Part shown: positions 8,377 through 16,120 of the stretch, piece after piece
Position numbering within the stretch: position 1 is the stretch's first letter
How the letters are laid out: each line of letters begins with the position of its first letter
Source of the DNA: Paraburkholderia sp. CNPSo 3274
GTDB taxonomy: Bacteria > Pseudomonadota > Gammaproteobacteria > Burkholderiales > Burkholderiaceae
DNA length: 60,073 bases
Direction of reading: 5' to 3'
Assembly: GCF_024206475.1 (NCBI RefSeq)
Contig: NZ_JAMBPR010000058.1
Coordinates: 1-60,073 of the forward strand
Translations under genes and position numbers: made by a program
The notes under the pieces: generated by a model
What the model saw: only the letters and a program-made list of their open reading frames with translations
What the model was told of the DNA's origin: nothing
The model's database searches: none

Positions 8377-9351
8377 TCACGAAATCATCGTGAGATCTGC
8401 GTCTCGCACGACCGGTTGCGGGAGACGTATCACGTCACCGGCACCCGCCTTCGCTGGCGCCCGAAAGAACTCCGTACAAAAGTCGACGAACATCCTGAGC
8501 CGCGCCGGGATCAGTTCCCGGTGAGCATAGAAAAGGCATATTTCAACGGTGCTATCCGATGCCGTGCATTCCGGCAGGACGTGCACGAGATGTCCCATAT
8601 CGATATCTTCGCGAACCATGGTTTCAGGCAGCGTGGCAATGCCGGTTCCGTTGAGCGCCGCCGCGCGCAGCACCACCTCGTTGCCCTCCATCGACGACAT
8701 GGGCGTAATGCTCACTTTCCGGCCGCCCTCACGCAGAACGATGAATTCTCCACCCTTCCTTCTCGTTTCCGGATCGATCAGCAGAAAATGATTGGCGAGA
8801 TTCGCAGCGGATTCCGGTGCACCGTATTGCTCGAGATACCCGGGAGCGGCCACGAGAATGCGAGGCGACCGCGATAGCGTCCGGCGAATCACGGTGGACT
8901 GCTCGACCAGCTGAGGCGGAAGAATGGCGATATCGAAACGGCCGTCGAACAGGTTCGTGACGTGATCCTGAACGGAAACCACCAGACTCACATGAGGCGC
9001 GATGGCGCGACAGCGCCGTACCAACCGTGAGAACGCCCCGTTCACCAGCATGGGGTGCACGACAAGGCGCAGCTTTCCGCCATTGACCTCATGCTCCAGC
9101 GCGATGCGCCGGTTCTCCTCGTCGAGTTCTTCGAGCAAACGGCAGCAGATCAGGTAGTACGATCGCGCGGCGTCCGTCAAGGAAACGGACCGCGTTGTCC
9201 TGAGCAGGACTCTCGTCTGGACGCATTCTTCGAGTCTCGCGATCGCTTTCGACACGGATCCGGTGGTCACATTCAACGATTCGGCGGCCTTGCTGAAGCT
9301 CTGATACCGCGCAGCGGCGACGAATGCACGCAACATGTAAAGCTGATCCAT
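8377..9351 (-). CDS. LysR-family transcriptional regulator (copy B, intact)
   Basis: A 324-residue LTTR with an N-terminal winged HTH at about residues 1-60 (FVAAARYQSFSKAAESLNVT, then SVSKAIARLEECVQTRVLLR), a linker helix, and a periplasmic-binding-like effector domain from about residue 88 to 300. The effector domain contains GGKLRLVVHPMLV, VSVQDHVTNLFDGRFDIAIL and NGTGIATLPETMV. Length is normal for the family with about 20 extra residues at the end. The truncated copy at 3797-4141 is its duplicate. The target gene cannot be read from the context: upstream is the broken receiver gene and downstream is an empty region. An effector is unknown. Confidence 0.9.
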   Translation of the reverse strand: MDQLYMLRAFVAAARYQSFSKAAESLNVTTGSVSKAIARLEECVQTRVLLRTTRSVSLTDAARSYYLICCRLLEELDEENRRIALEHEVNGGKLRLVVHPMLVNGAFSRLVRRCRAIAPHVSLVVSVQDHVTNLFDGRFDIAILPPQLVEQSTVIRRTLSRSPRILVAAPGYLEQYGAPESAANLANHFLLIDPETRRKGGEFIVLREGGRKVSITPMSSMEGNEVVLRAAALNGTGIATLPETMVREDIDMGHLVHVLPECTASDSTVEICLFYAHRELIPARLRMFVDFCTEFFRAPAKAGAGDVIRLPQPVVRDADLTMIS

Positions 9352-9549
9352 CTCACCTCGCGAGTGTTTTGCCCTGGCCGACGATTCAAGCGTAAGCGAG
9401 TAAGCCGCGCGGCGGTATCGTTCGATATGATGTGATGCCTTATGCAGGCGCGTGCGCGTCTAATCCATTCGGATGGCCTGAACGAGCGGCCGGCATAGCG
9501 GCAGATTCGTCAGGCCATACACCGCCCGATTTTAGGGCGTTCGGCCACG

Positions 9550-9946
9550 TCACCCCTTCGGCAGCTCACTAACCAGTGCGAGAAGTCCCGCGTCATCCAC
9601 GGGCTTCGAGAAGAAGCCTGCCGCGCCGTTACGTTTTGCGCGCTCCAGCACTTCCCGGCTTCGCGTACGCGGTAATGAAAATGACGGGGATTGGACGCTT
9701 CCATAGCTTGATCGACTCGAGCAGCGCAAAGCCGTCCATGCCCGGCATCTGGACATCGGCAACGACGAGTTTCAGTTTCGAGCGGCGCGTATCGCCCAGA
9801 AGATGGTTGGCGGACGCGTAGTCGATGACGTTCCAATTTGCCGAACGCAGCAAACTGGACAGCGCCATCCTGACGGACTCATAGTCGTCCACCATGACGA
9901 TCATTGCGGACGAACGCGCTGGTTTTATCTGGGGTCCGGTGGCCAT
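9550..9946 (-). pseudogene. Receiver-domain response regulator, frameshifted (copy B)
   Basis: This is homologous to the intact protein at 3237-3632, starting at the ATG at 9944-9946. It keeps VDDYESVRM, the phospho-acceptor ADVQMPGMDG and ITAYA. One extra base (GCGAAGCCGG against GCGAGCCGG in copy A, at about 9660) then shifts the frame. The rest, including the conserved Lys in FFSKPVDD, lies in a neighbouring frame ending at 9550. The frameshifted product ends in a few unrelated residues and lacks the last helices. The order FixJ-receiver-LysR is the same as in copy A. Confidence 0.85.
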
Positions 9947-10105
9947 CGAAATGATGCGGAAAGATTGAATCTTTCTGCAAAATACAAGCCCGCCGAATGG
10001 GCAGCAGCAATCACACCTTCGAATGATTCTTGTGCCAGTCCGCATTAACCGGGCGAGATCCGCGCGCTGACGCAGGCAGCCATCGCGCAGCGAATGGGCA
10101 AGTGC

Positions 10106-10765
10106 CTATCTGGCGGTCCGAGGAGCAGGCTGCACCTGCTGCAACTTCCTGATGAGCTCGGCGACAGAGCGCGCATTGAGTTTGTGCATGGCCTGCGCCC
10201 GATGGATCTTGACCGTGACCTCGCTTAGGCACAGGAGGTCAGCAATCTGTTTGTTCAACAGACCCTCCGCCACCATCCCGATCACTTCGCGCTCGCGGGC
10301 GGTCAGTGAATCGTAGGCTTGACGAATACCCGCAACGAGCCTCGCCTGGCGCCGCAATTCGCCATCGCGCTTGAGCGCCGCGGCGATCGTATCGAGCAAA
10401 TCCTGATCCTTGAATGGCTTTGTCATGAAATCGAAAGCGCCCGCTTTCATCGCCTTGACAGTCATGCCGATATCGCCATGTCCCGTCAGGAAGACGATGG
10501 GAAATCGAATGCTTTCTTTGAAGGCTTCCTGCTGAAGCGTGAGACCGCTCTCGCCTCGTAGTCGAATGTCGAGAATGAGACAGCTCGGCACGTCTGGCAT
10601 TTTCACGGCGAGGAATTCGTCAGCCGATTCGAACGCCCGAACCTCGATGCCCACTGACATGAGCAAACTGGTTAGCGCACCTCGAATAGACTCGTCGTCG
10701 TCGATCACGTACACGAGCGAGTCCGGTAGTTGTTCACTTCGCGTCCCAACGCTATCGTGTTTCAT
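10106..10765 (-). CDS. FixJ/NarL-type two-component response regulator (copy B, intact)
   Basis: A 219-residue regulator. The receiver domain spans about residues 15-125, with acidic DDD near residue 21, phospho-Asp about 66 in LDIRLRGESG, Thr94 in FLTGHGD and Lys116 in MTKPFKD. A LuxR-type HTH follows (about 154-205: LTAREREVIGMVAEGLLNKQIA, then VTVKIHRAQAMHKL). The GHGD/KPF pattern is typical of FixJ/TodT/StyR regulators. I prefer the ATG at 10765; an upstream start at 10828 would add 21 unconserved residues. No intact partner kinase is present; the only kinase relic is at 2653-3007. Confidence 0.88.
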   Translation of the reverse strand: MKHDSVGTRSEQLPDSLVYVIDDDESIRGALTSLLMSVGIEVRAFESADEFLAVKMPDVPSCLILDIRLRGESGLTLQQEAFKESIRFPIVFLTGHGDIGMTVKAMKAGAFDFMTKPFKDQDLLDTIAAALKRDGELRRQARLVAGIRQAYDSLTAREREVIGMVAEGLLNKQIADLLCLSEVTVKIHRAQAMHKLNARSVAELIRKLQQVQPAPRTAR

Positions 10766-11096
10766 CGCTCGATCTTCGAAAAGTTCGTGATGGCGAAAAA
10801 GTGCCGATGCTCGCCATATGGTAAGCAATAGCGAGGCTTGTCGCTACCGCTGGCACACTGTGAGCACTGCTTTCCTTTGAAGCAGGCGCCCCCATAAATC
10901 ATGCTTGTCAGATCGACCCCTTATGGCACACCACGCGTGAGAGCTACACGGGTTATACCGGCGTATGAGGGACCGCATGCCGGCAAGATGCAGCTTCAGC
11001 CATTCGGAGAATGGTCAGCCTCGCGCTGCACGCCTAACCTAAATTACCAGCGGGTCATCGCGCTATCGGCATCATCGGTCAGAGCGGGTGCGCAAA

Positions 11097-11246
11097 ATGA
11101 AATTCGCTATTGTGGTGCTTGATGGTGTACAGGCCACGGACGTGGCAGGCCTGCTCGACGTGTTCTCCGAAGCGAACCGTTTGCTCAGCGAGTCACGTCA
11201 GAATGGACCGAACCCGCTTCCCGATAACTGGAGGATAGATTCCTGA
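11097..11246 (+). pseudogene. GlxA-family regulator, DJ-1/PfpI N-terminal fragment
   Basis: 49 codons reading MKFAIVVLDGVQATDVAGLL followed by DVFSEANRLL. This is the first strand and helix of the DJ-1/PfpI domain that begins GlxA-type AraC regulators. The frame then degenerates and stops. The region before it (10829-11096) holds no gene I recognise. An AraC-like relic lies on the other strand directly downstream. Confidence 0.65.
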
Positions 11247-11265
11247 TGTCGATTATTGAGGCCGC

Positions 11266-11500
11266 TCAGCTTTCGCACTGCGTAGTCGCCCCAGTCTTGC
11301 TTCCTGCTTCCGAACGATAGCGGCCGGGACTCTGACCAAACACCCTTTTGAAAGTCGAACTGAAAGTTGTTTCGGAGCTGACACATGTTGAGTGAAGAGA
11401 ACAATTGAATTGCCTCGGGCCATGATGTCTTCGCGTCGAAACTCGTCCAGAATAAAATGCATCCCCGCTCGGCCTGCTTCCGTGGCCAGTTTTCAACGAG
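11266..11500 (-). pseudogene. Possible AraC-type HTH remnant
   Basis: Two minus-strand frames contain fragments resembling the end of an AraC HTH (STFKRVFGQSPGRYRSEAG) and a preceding segment in another frame. The match is short and the frame is broken, so this is a weak assignment. Confidence 0.35.
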
Positions 11501-11567
11501 TGTCGACAAACCGCACTTTCACGCCATCGAAAACATCGATCGTGAAGCGCACAGACGGAGAATCCAA

Positions 11568-12083
11568 ATGAGTCTGATCGATCACGCAATCACTTCAAGT
11601 CAAGCAAGCGCTAAGCACCACGATCCATCGTTGGCGGATAAGCCGGCTCCGAAGGTTGCGATCATAACGTGCATGGACCCTCGTCTGAATGAACTGCTAC
11701 AACGCCTCGATATCAAACCCGCCGACGCGGACCTGATTCGAAATGTTGGGACAGTTGTTACGGACGATGTCGTCCGGTCGCTCATGTTTTCAATTCACGT
11801 TCTGGGCGTGAAGGAAATCATGATTGTTGGCCACACGGGATGTGGGAGCGAGATGTTTACGGACGAGTCGTTCGAGAAGCATCTTCACGAACGCACGGGT
11901 GTGTTGGCGGTGTCACCCGCAAAATTCCACTTCTATACCGACGTAAATGAAGCAACAAGGAAGCAGATGATGAAGCTTCGTTCTCATCCGTGGGTGCCGT
12001 CGGAGATCGTCATTCGGGGCTTCGTCCTGAATCTCGCAACAGGGGAACTGAAAGAAGTTGCCACGAAAGATTCGACTCTCTAA
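11568..12083 (+). CDS. Beta-class carbonic anhydrase
   Basis: A 171-residue beta-carbonic anhydrase that interconverts CO2 and bicarbonate in the cytoplasm. Zinc ligands are visible: Cys35 in ITCMDPR, and His89 with Cys92 in GHTGCGS. The Asp37-Arg39 dyad that gates the active site is also present. The length fits the short type (like mycobacterial Rv1284) rather than the about 220-residue plant-like type. I chose ATG 11568, with GGAG nine bases upstream; the frame is open further upstream but without similarity. It stands alone, flanked by remnants, so an independent promoter is likely. Confidence 0.9.
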   Translation: MSLIDHAITSSQASAKHHDPSLADKPAPKVAIITCMDPRLNELLQRLDIKPADADLIRNVGTVVTDDVVRSLMFSIHVLGVKEIMIVGHTGCGSEMFTDESFEKHLHERTGVLAVSPAKFHFYTDVNEATRKQMMKLRSHPWVPSEIVIRGFVLNLATGELKEVATKDSTL

Positions 12084-12292
12084 ATACACGAGTCTCGGAT
12101 GTCCCCGTGATGGCCAGAAATGAGCACGAGATGTCCCGAACCCGTCGTAAGTAGACCGTCAGCGAAAACCCGCGAAACGTTGAGTGTGCATATCAGCGCT
12201 CACAAGATTGCTGATCCTGGAGTCGCACGAAGCTGGTGGCAGGAGCGAGCGGGTTTTGCACAAGTTGACGCGCTATTTTATTGGAGAGATGT
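12084..12292. other. Intergenic, nothing recognised
   Basis: There is no convincing frame. TTGGAGAG just before 12293 is the leftover ribosome binding site of the MmsA remnant. Confidence 0.4.
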
Positions 12293-12421
12293 ATGAGCGA
12301 AGCAGATCATGGCGTCGCGCGTGTGCGCGAGCTGAGTCATTTCATCAATGGTCAACGTGCCGCTGGAACGAGCGGGCGGTTTGCCGACGTATTCGACCCC
12401 GCCGCGCCGGCTCCGGCGTGA
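12293..12421 (+). pseudogene. Methylmalonate-semialdehyde dehydrogenase N-terminal remnant
   Basis: 42 codons with a native-looking start and ribosome binding site, reading VRELSHFINGQRAAGTSGRF then ADVFDPA. This is the usual start of CoA-acylating methylmalonate-semialdehyde dehydrogenases (MmsA). It then hits TGA, and the rest of the about 500-residue enzyme is absent here. A C-terminal MmsA piece lies on the opposite strand at 28915-29270. Confidence 0.7.
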
Positions 12422-12451
12422 TGCAACTGGTAGCGTGAACGGAGATATCAC

Positions 12452-12670
12452 ATGGTGAATTTTAGGGACGACATAAGTCGACTTTTTCGACAAAAAGATA
12501 TTGAGGCGATGCGAAAGCGAATTGATTTATCGAGCTTTGAGTCGGTTAGCCTGCATGCCACCGACATTCTCGATCGATTGATCCAAGGCGACATGCCTTG
12601 TGATGGCCAATGGGCCGCCGAAAAGATCGCCCTTTTTAGGCAGTGGATCGATGAGGGTAAGAACGCTTGA
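12452..12670 (+). CDS. Conserved hypothetical protein (72 aa)
   Basis: A 72-residue soluble protein with a DISRLFRQKDIEAMR start, a central FESVSLHATDILDRLIQGDMP segment and an end of CDGQWAAEKIALFRQWIDEG. The pattern (FRxxDxxxM ... A..I..RL..G.MPCDG.W....F..WI..G) is familiar as a short module in proteobacterial proteins, sometimes as a tail of larger oxidases, but I know no function. Start at ATG 12452 with GGAG upstream. It may be a stand-alone module or a leftover of a longer gene. Confidence 0.55.
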   Translation: MVNFRDDISRLFRQKDIEAMRKRIDLSSFESVSLHATDILDRLIQGDMPCDGQWAAEKIALFRQWIDEGKNA

Positions 12671-12699
12671 TGCAATTGCGGAGCGGCGTCGAGACGCCA

Positions 12700-12997
12700 T
12701 GTCCACGGTGGCGCGCGGGGGACGAACCGGAAGGGCCGCCGTCGCTCTCGTTCACGATGATCACGGTCAACGCCGCCGAACATCCGCTGATGAAGCGTTT
12801 TCACAAGCCTGGCGACGAGAAGCGCTCTGTCGTGATCATCCCACCGACCGCGTACGAGGACTGGTTGTCGTGCCGGAATCCTGATGAGGCTCGTTCGTTC
12901 TAAACCTGTTCCCCCCGCCGATTTGATGGTGGCCGAGGCGCACCCACTGCCACCGTGCAAATCAACCGCGAAGCCTGCGGACGACGCGCAACACTAG
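12700..12997 (+). pseudogene. SRAP (YedK/HMCES-type) C-terminal remnant
   Basis: The segment reads WRAGDEPEGPP, FTMITVNAAEHPLMKRFHKP, GDEKRSVVIIPP and YEDWLSCRNPDEARSF. This is the C-terminal half of SOS-response-associated peptidase proteins, which crosslink to abasic sites. A stop follows a small indel at about 12900. The family's usual tail continues in another frame (DLMVAEAHPLPP) to a stop at 12997. The N-terminal catalytic Cys2 is absent, so no activity is possible. Confidence 0.75.
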
Positions 12998-13277
12998 CGA
13001 CAGGCGGCCGTCGCAGTTCGACCCTCCGGCGACATTCGGTCTGTCCGCTTTCCGGCATGCCGGCTGCGTGAGGCGTATTCAGGCTCGTCAGCTTAGCTAC
13101 GATCGGACCGATCGAAGAGCGCAAGGCGCCGCCTCTTCGGACGGTGCAACAGTCAGTGCGCCCCGGTCGGACCGCTCGCTCGCGATTCGGCAGTTGAGGG
13201 CCGGAGCGCTTCGCGCCAATCAGCTAGCGCTAGGCGGGCATCCGTAAACGTTTAAGGCATCCAATCCGGGCCGAGCG
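12998..13277. other. Intergenic, nothing recognised
   Basis: GC-rich with no plausible frame. It separates the SRAP remnant from the convergent VOC gene. Confidence 0.4.
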
Positions 13278-13724
13278 TCAGCCGTAGACCAACTCGGTGC
13301 TCTGTCCGACCTCGATAATATATCCATCCGGATCGCGGATGTAGCAGCGCGTCTCGCCGTACTTGGGGATCGGCTCCGAGATGAACTCCGCTCCTCGACT
13401 TTTCCATAATTCATAGCACGCTTGAATATCTGCAACGCGGAAATTCAAAAAGCTGTTGAGGTGATTCGGGTCGGGGACGCTGAGCGTTACCGTCGGCTTA
13501 TCCGGGGTCGGCCCGCCTCCAACATTCAGAATCATCCAGATATTCGCAAGCTGAAGGTACCCAGGCGCGTTGCCGTCACCGAGGCTCAGAATACGAGCGC
13601 CGAAGACCTTTTCGTAGTATCGAGCCGATCGCTCGATGTCGGCGACGGTGAGAAAATGCGCGATGCTGATCCCTTCTCGCGGGGGCATCTCATAGCTCTT
13701 CTGCTCGATTTGTACGCTGTTCAT
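13278..13724 (-). CDS. VOC-superfamily (glyoxalase/dioxygenase fold) protein
   Basis: A 148-residue protein with two beta-alpha-beta-beta-beta modules. The first is ISIAHFLTVADIERSARYYEK then VFGARILSLGD; the second is LNFRVADIQACYELWKSRGAEF then YIRDPDGYIIEVGQ. The RDPDGYIIEV strand ends with the Glu metal ligand typical of VOC enzymes, and His in the first strand is another candidate ligand. Reactions in this superfamily range from lactoylglutathione lyase to ring cleavage and antibiotic sequestration, so no substrate is assigned. Start at 13724, preceded by GGAGTCCTC. It is a single gene. Confidence 0.8.
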   Translation of the reverse strand: MNSVQIEQKSYEMPPREGISIAHFLTVADIERSARYYEKVFGARILSLGDGNAPGYLQLANIWMILNVGGGPTPDKPTVTLSVPDPNHLNSFLNFRVADIQACYELWKSRGAEFISEPIPKYGETRCYIRDPDGYIIEVGQSTELVYG

Positions 13725-13974
13725 TGAGGACTCCGATTCCGATATAGTGCTCTCGAGTATGCGCCTCAAGTCTCCCGCCTATGAAATTGAACGGGAATTC
13801 CGGCATTTCTAGCTCACTAGGTGGTGCAAGTCCCTTCGGCCACAAACCGCCGTTCACGTGCGTCGTCGGTCGGACGTTCACGCGTCGGCTTCACCCCGTA
13901 AACGGCCATGCAGAAGAGATATGACGCCACAGCGCGGGTCGACTCCTGGTCATCCTGATTGAGTAGCGGCCCGC
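13725..13974. other. Intergenic
   Basis: No gene was recognised. A short stretch near 13810-13840 (CTCACTAGGTGGTGCAAGTC) looks vaguely like group II intron RNA, but I cannot support that further. Confidence 0.3.
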
Positions 13975-14841
13975 TTACGAGGCCGGGAGGTACATCTGGT
14001 CGGCGGTTCCCGCTGGGATGCCAAGTTCGGTGGCGACCGCGGCGACCCCCTGCTGGGCGACTTTGAGGTCCACCCGACCGTCGGAAGTGAAATACGGGCG
14101 GACGTACCGCTCGTAGTATTGCTCCGCTTCCTCGTTGGTCAGTCGGCCCAACATCGAAGTGATGTATTTGACGGCCAGACCGGGTTGTTCGGCGATCGTC
14201 TTGAGCGCCCGCTTGTTGGCCCGCACCAATGCCTGCAGGGCCGGATCGTCAAGTGAGATGCGCGCAGGATCCACGGCGAGTCCCACGGTGGGGATCTGGA
14301 AGTGGTCACCCACCCAGCACAGCACCGAAAAACCCTCCTCGAGGGCGACCTGTTCGGGCGCTAACGTGCTGCCCACGTAGGCGGCGTCAATCGAGCCGTC
14401 GCGAAGGCGTCGCAGGTCCATCTGGTAGTCCCCCGGGATCCGTTCCACGCATTCCAAGTCGCGATCGGGGTCCATCCCGTGCTTGCGCAGCACGATCCGC
14501 GCGAAAACCCCGGGGGCGGTGCGAGCCCCGTGGACCGCCAGTCGGCGGCCTCGAAGACCGTCCATGGATTGCACCCCGTTGGCGCCAAGGAACCAAAAGA
14601 GCGGACGATGGGTGTTGACCGCGAGGGCCGTCCATTGGATACCGTCGGTCAGCCGCGACAATAGAGTTCGGCCCAGACCGATGGTTGCGCCGGCGCGCAC
14701 GCGTTCAATCTTCCACACGGCTCCGTCGCGGAGGGCGACGTGGATACCTTCATCTTCGAAATATCCCTCTTGATCGGCCACATGCGCGATCAGCTCTTCG
14801 TGAGTACCACTCCCCATATGAGTCAGGTCAATCGAGTGCAT
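13975..14841 (-). CDS. NMT1/SsuA-like substrate-binding protein without signal peptide
   Basis: A 288-residue periplasmic-binding-protein fold of the nitrate/sulfonate/thiamine-precursor (NMT1/THI5-like) type. It begins with an HIAxVADQEGYFEDEGIHVALRDG-like first lobe, and includes RAGATIGLGRTLLSRL, LRGRRLAVHGARTAPGVFAR (hinge region) and GSIDAAYVGSTLAPEQVALE. I prefer ATG 14841, since CAGAGGTG lies nine bases upstream; a start at 14883 is possible. Neither start gives a signal peptide, so the protein appears cytosolic, and no ABC permease or ATPase is adjacent. It follows the SDR gene by 87 bases on the same strand. Possible roles are an enzyme-like or sensor use of the fold. Confidence 0.7.
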   Translation of the reverse strand: MHSIDLTHMGSGTHEELIAHVADQEGYFEDEGIHVALRDGAVWKIERVRAGATIGLGRTLLSRLTDGIQWTALAVNTHRPLFWFLGANGVQSMDGLRGRRLAVHGARTAPGVFARIVLRKHGMDPDRDLECVERIPGDYQMDLRRLRDGSIDAAYVGSTLAPEQVALEEGFSVLCWVGDHFQIPTVGLAVDPARISLDDPALQALVRANKRALKTIAEQPGLAVKYITSMLGRLTNEEAEQYYERYVRPYFTSDGRVDLKVAQQGVAAVATELGIPAGTADQMYLPAS

Positions 14842-14928
14842 GGCAATTAACACCTCTGTCAGGTCAATCAATCGCATTGGCAAAATAACTGCTCTCCGAG
14901 TCTCGGACGATTCGCGTGCTCGTTGTGT

Positions 14929-15669
14929 TCACTCCATGCCAAATCCCCCACTCACCGGAATGTAGTGGCCGGTGGTGAAACCCGAAGCGTCACTTGCCAG
15001 GAACGCCACCGTATTGGCCACCTCGTCGGGACGGGCGAGCCGTCGCATCGGTATGGACGCCGCGATCGCCTCCAGCCGTTCGGGCGAGACCAGCCCAGTC
15101 GAAGTAGCGCCCTCCACGGTGGTCGGTGCGACGAGGTTGGCGGTGATTCCGTGCGGTGCCAGTTCCAAAGCGACGTACCGCACGAACTGGTCCAGGGCAG
15201 CCTTGGCGGTGCCCAGGGTAATCATCCCATCACGCGGATGACGCGACAGCAGGGTACTCATATAGATCAGCCGCCCATGGCCACGAGAAATCATTCCCGG
15301 CACAACAGCCTTCGTTGCCAGGAAGGCGGCACGCAGCTCAGTGTCGAGCTTGCCACCGAGTTGCTCCCAGCTCAGGTTGGCGAACGAGGTAACGTCATAC
15401 GGCGTCAACGCGTTGTGCACGAGAACGTCGACTTCGCCCCACCGCTGCTCGATTTCATCGACCATGGTCGCGACATCGTCAGGCTCGGTGACGTTGGCTT
15501 TAATCGCCACGGCTTCTCCACCGGCTGCGACGATAGTCGCGACCACGTCCTCGGCTTGGGATGCGCTGGCGCGATGGTTGACGACCACCTTGTACCCGTG
15601 TTCGGCCAGAACCACCGCAACAGCCGCGCCAATGCCCCGGCTGGCTCCCGTGATTAGCGCGACTGCCAT
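14929..15669 (-). CDS. SDR-family oxidoreductase lacking the catalytic Tyr
   Basis: A 246-residue Rossmann-fold protein with TGASRGIG (residues 7-14), an Asn-containing VHNA instead of NNAG, Ser138 in YMST and a C-terminal GHYIPVSGGFG strand. At the YxxxK position the sequence is LGTAK (Lys156), so the usual Tyr is absent. Some divergent 3-oxoacyl-reductase-like SDRs share this. NADP binding is likely; catalysis is uncertain. The gene is upstream of the substrate-binding protein and probably co-transcribed. The wording of both proteins reminds me of actinobacterial homologues, which suggests transfer. A GGTGGAGGTG Shine-Dalgarno precedes the start. Confidence 0.8.
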   Translation of the reverse strand: MAVALITGASRGIGAAVAVVLAEHGYKVVVNHRASASQAEDVVATIVAAGGEAVAIKANVTEPDDVATMVDEIEQRWGEVDVLVHNALTPYDVTSFANLSWEQLGGKLDTELRAAFLATKAVVPGMISRGHGRLIYMSTLLSRHPRDGMITLGTAKAALDQFVRYVALELAPHGITANLVAPTTVEGATSTGLVSPERLEAIAASIPMRRLARPDEVANTVAFLASDASGFTTGHYIPVSGGFGME

Positions 15670-16120
15670 GAGATCACCTCCACCTTAACGCTGGCCTGGT
15701 ACTTTTTCCCGGAGCGTATACGCCGCCCCACATCGAGTAGCTGAATTCTAGGATATTCCTAAAGTGAAGCCCAACACCAACCATGGATAAACTGTCTTGT
15801 CCATCTAGAAAATATCGGGTTTGCCGCGATGCGTTACGGGCCAACCCCAATCTCTTCGCGCCTGCCTTGCTCGGGAAGTAGCGCAGCCTGAATAAATCGT
15901 TTGCGCGGCGCTACTCTTCTCCTCAACTAATTCCCGCTGCTTCCAGGACAGCTGAACGGGGCGTCAATGCCAGGACCTTTGCAGACTTTCCTTAACACCT
16001 CTTAAACTCTGCGCCGGAATCCGTTTCGAGTCATACGTGCGTACAGACAGCGAGCGCATGCAGCGATGCCTGATTAGCGGGCAGGGAATGATTTCTTGTT
16101 TTCGAGAAGATGATATTTTC
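15670..16120. other. Intergenic region upstream of the SDR pair, invaded by ISL3
   Basis: No gene is supported. The proximal part should carry the promoter of the SDR/substrate-binding pair. The distal end holds the left copy of the ISL3 target duplication, ATATTTTC, at 16113-16120. Confidence 0.5.

Noticed and set aside
12184..12438. 84-codon plus-strand frame overlapping the MmsA start
   Set aside because: Composition is poor and the overlapping frame matches the MmsA N-terminus with a proper ribosome binding site.
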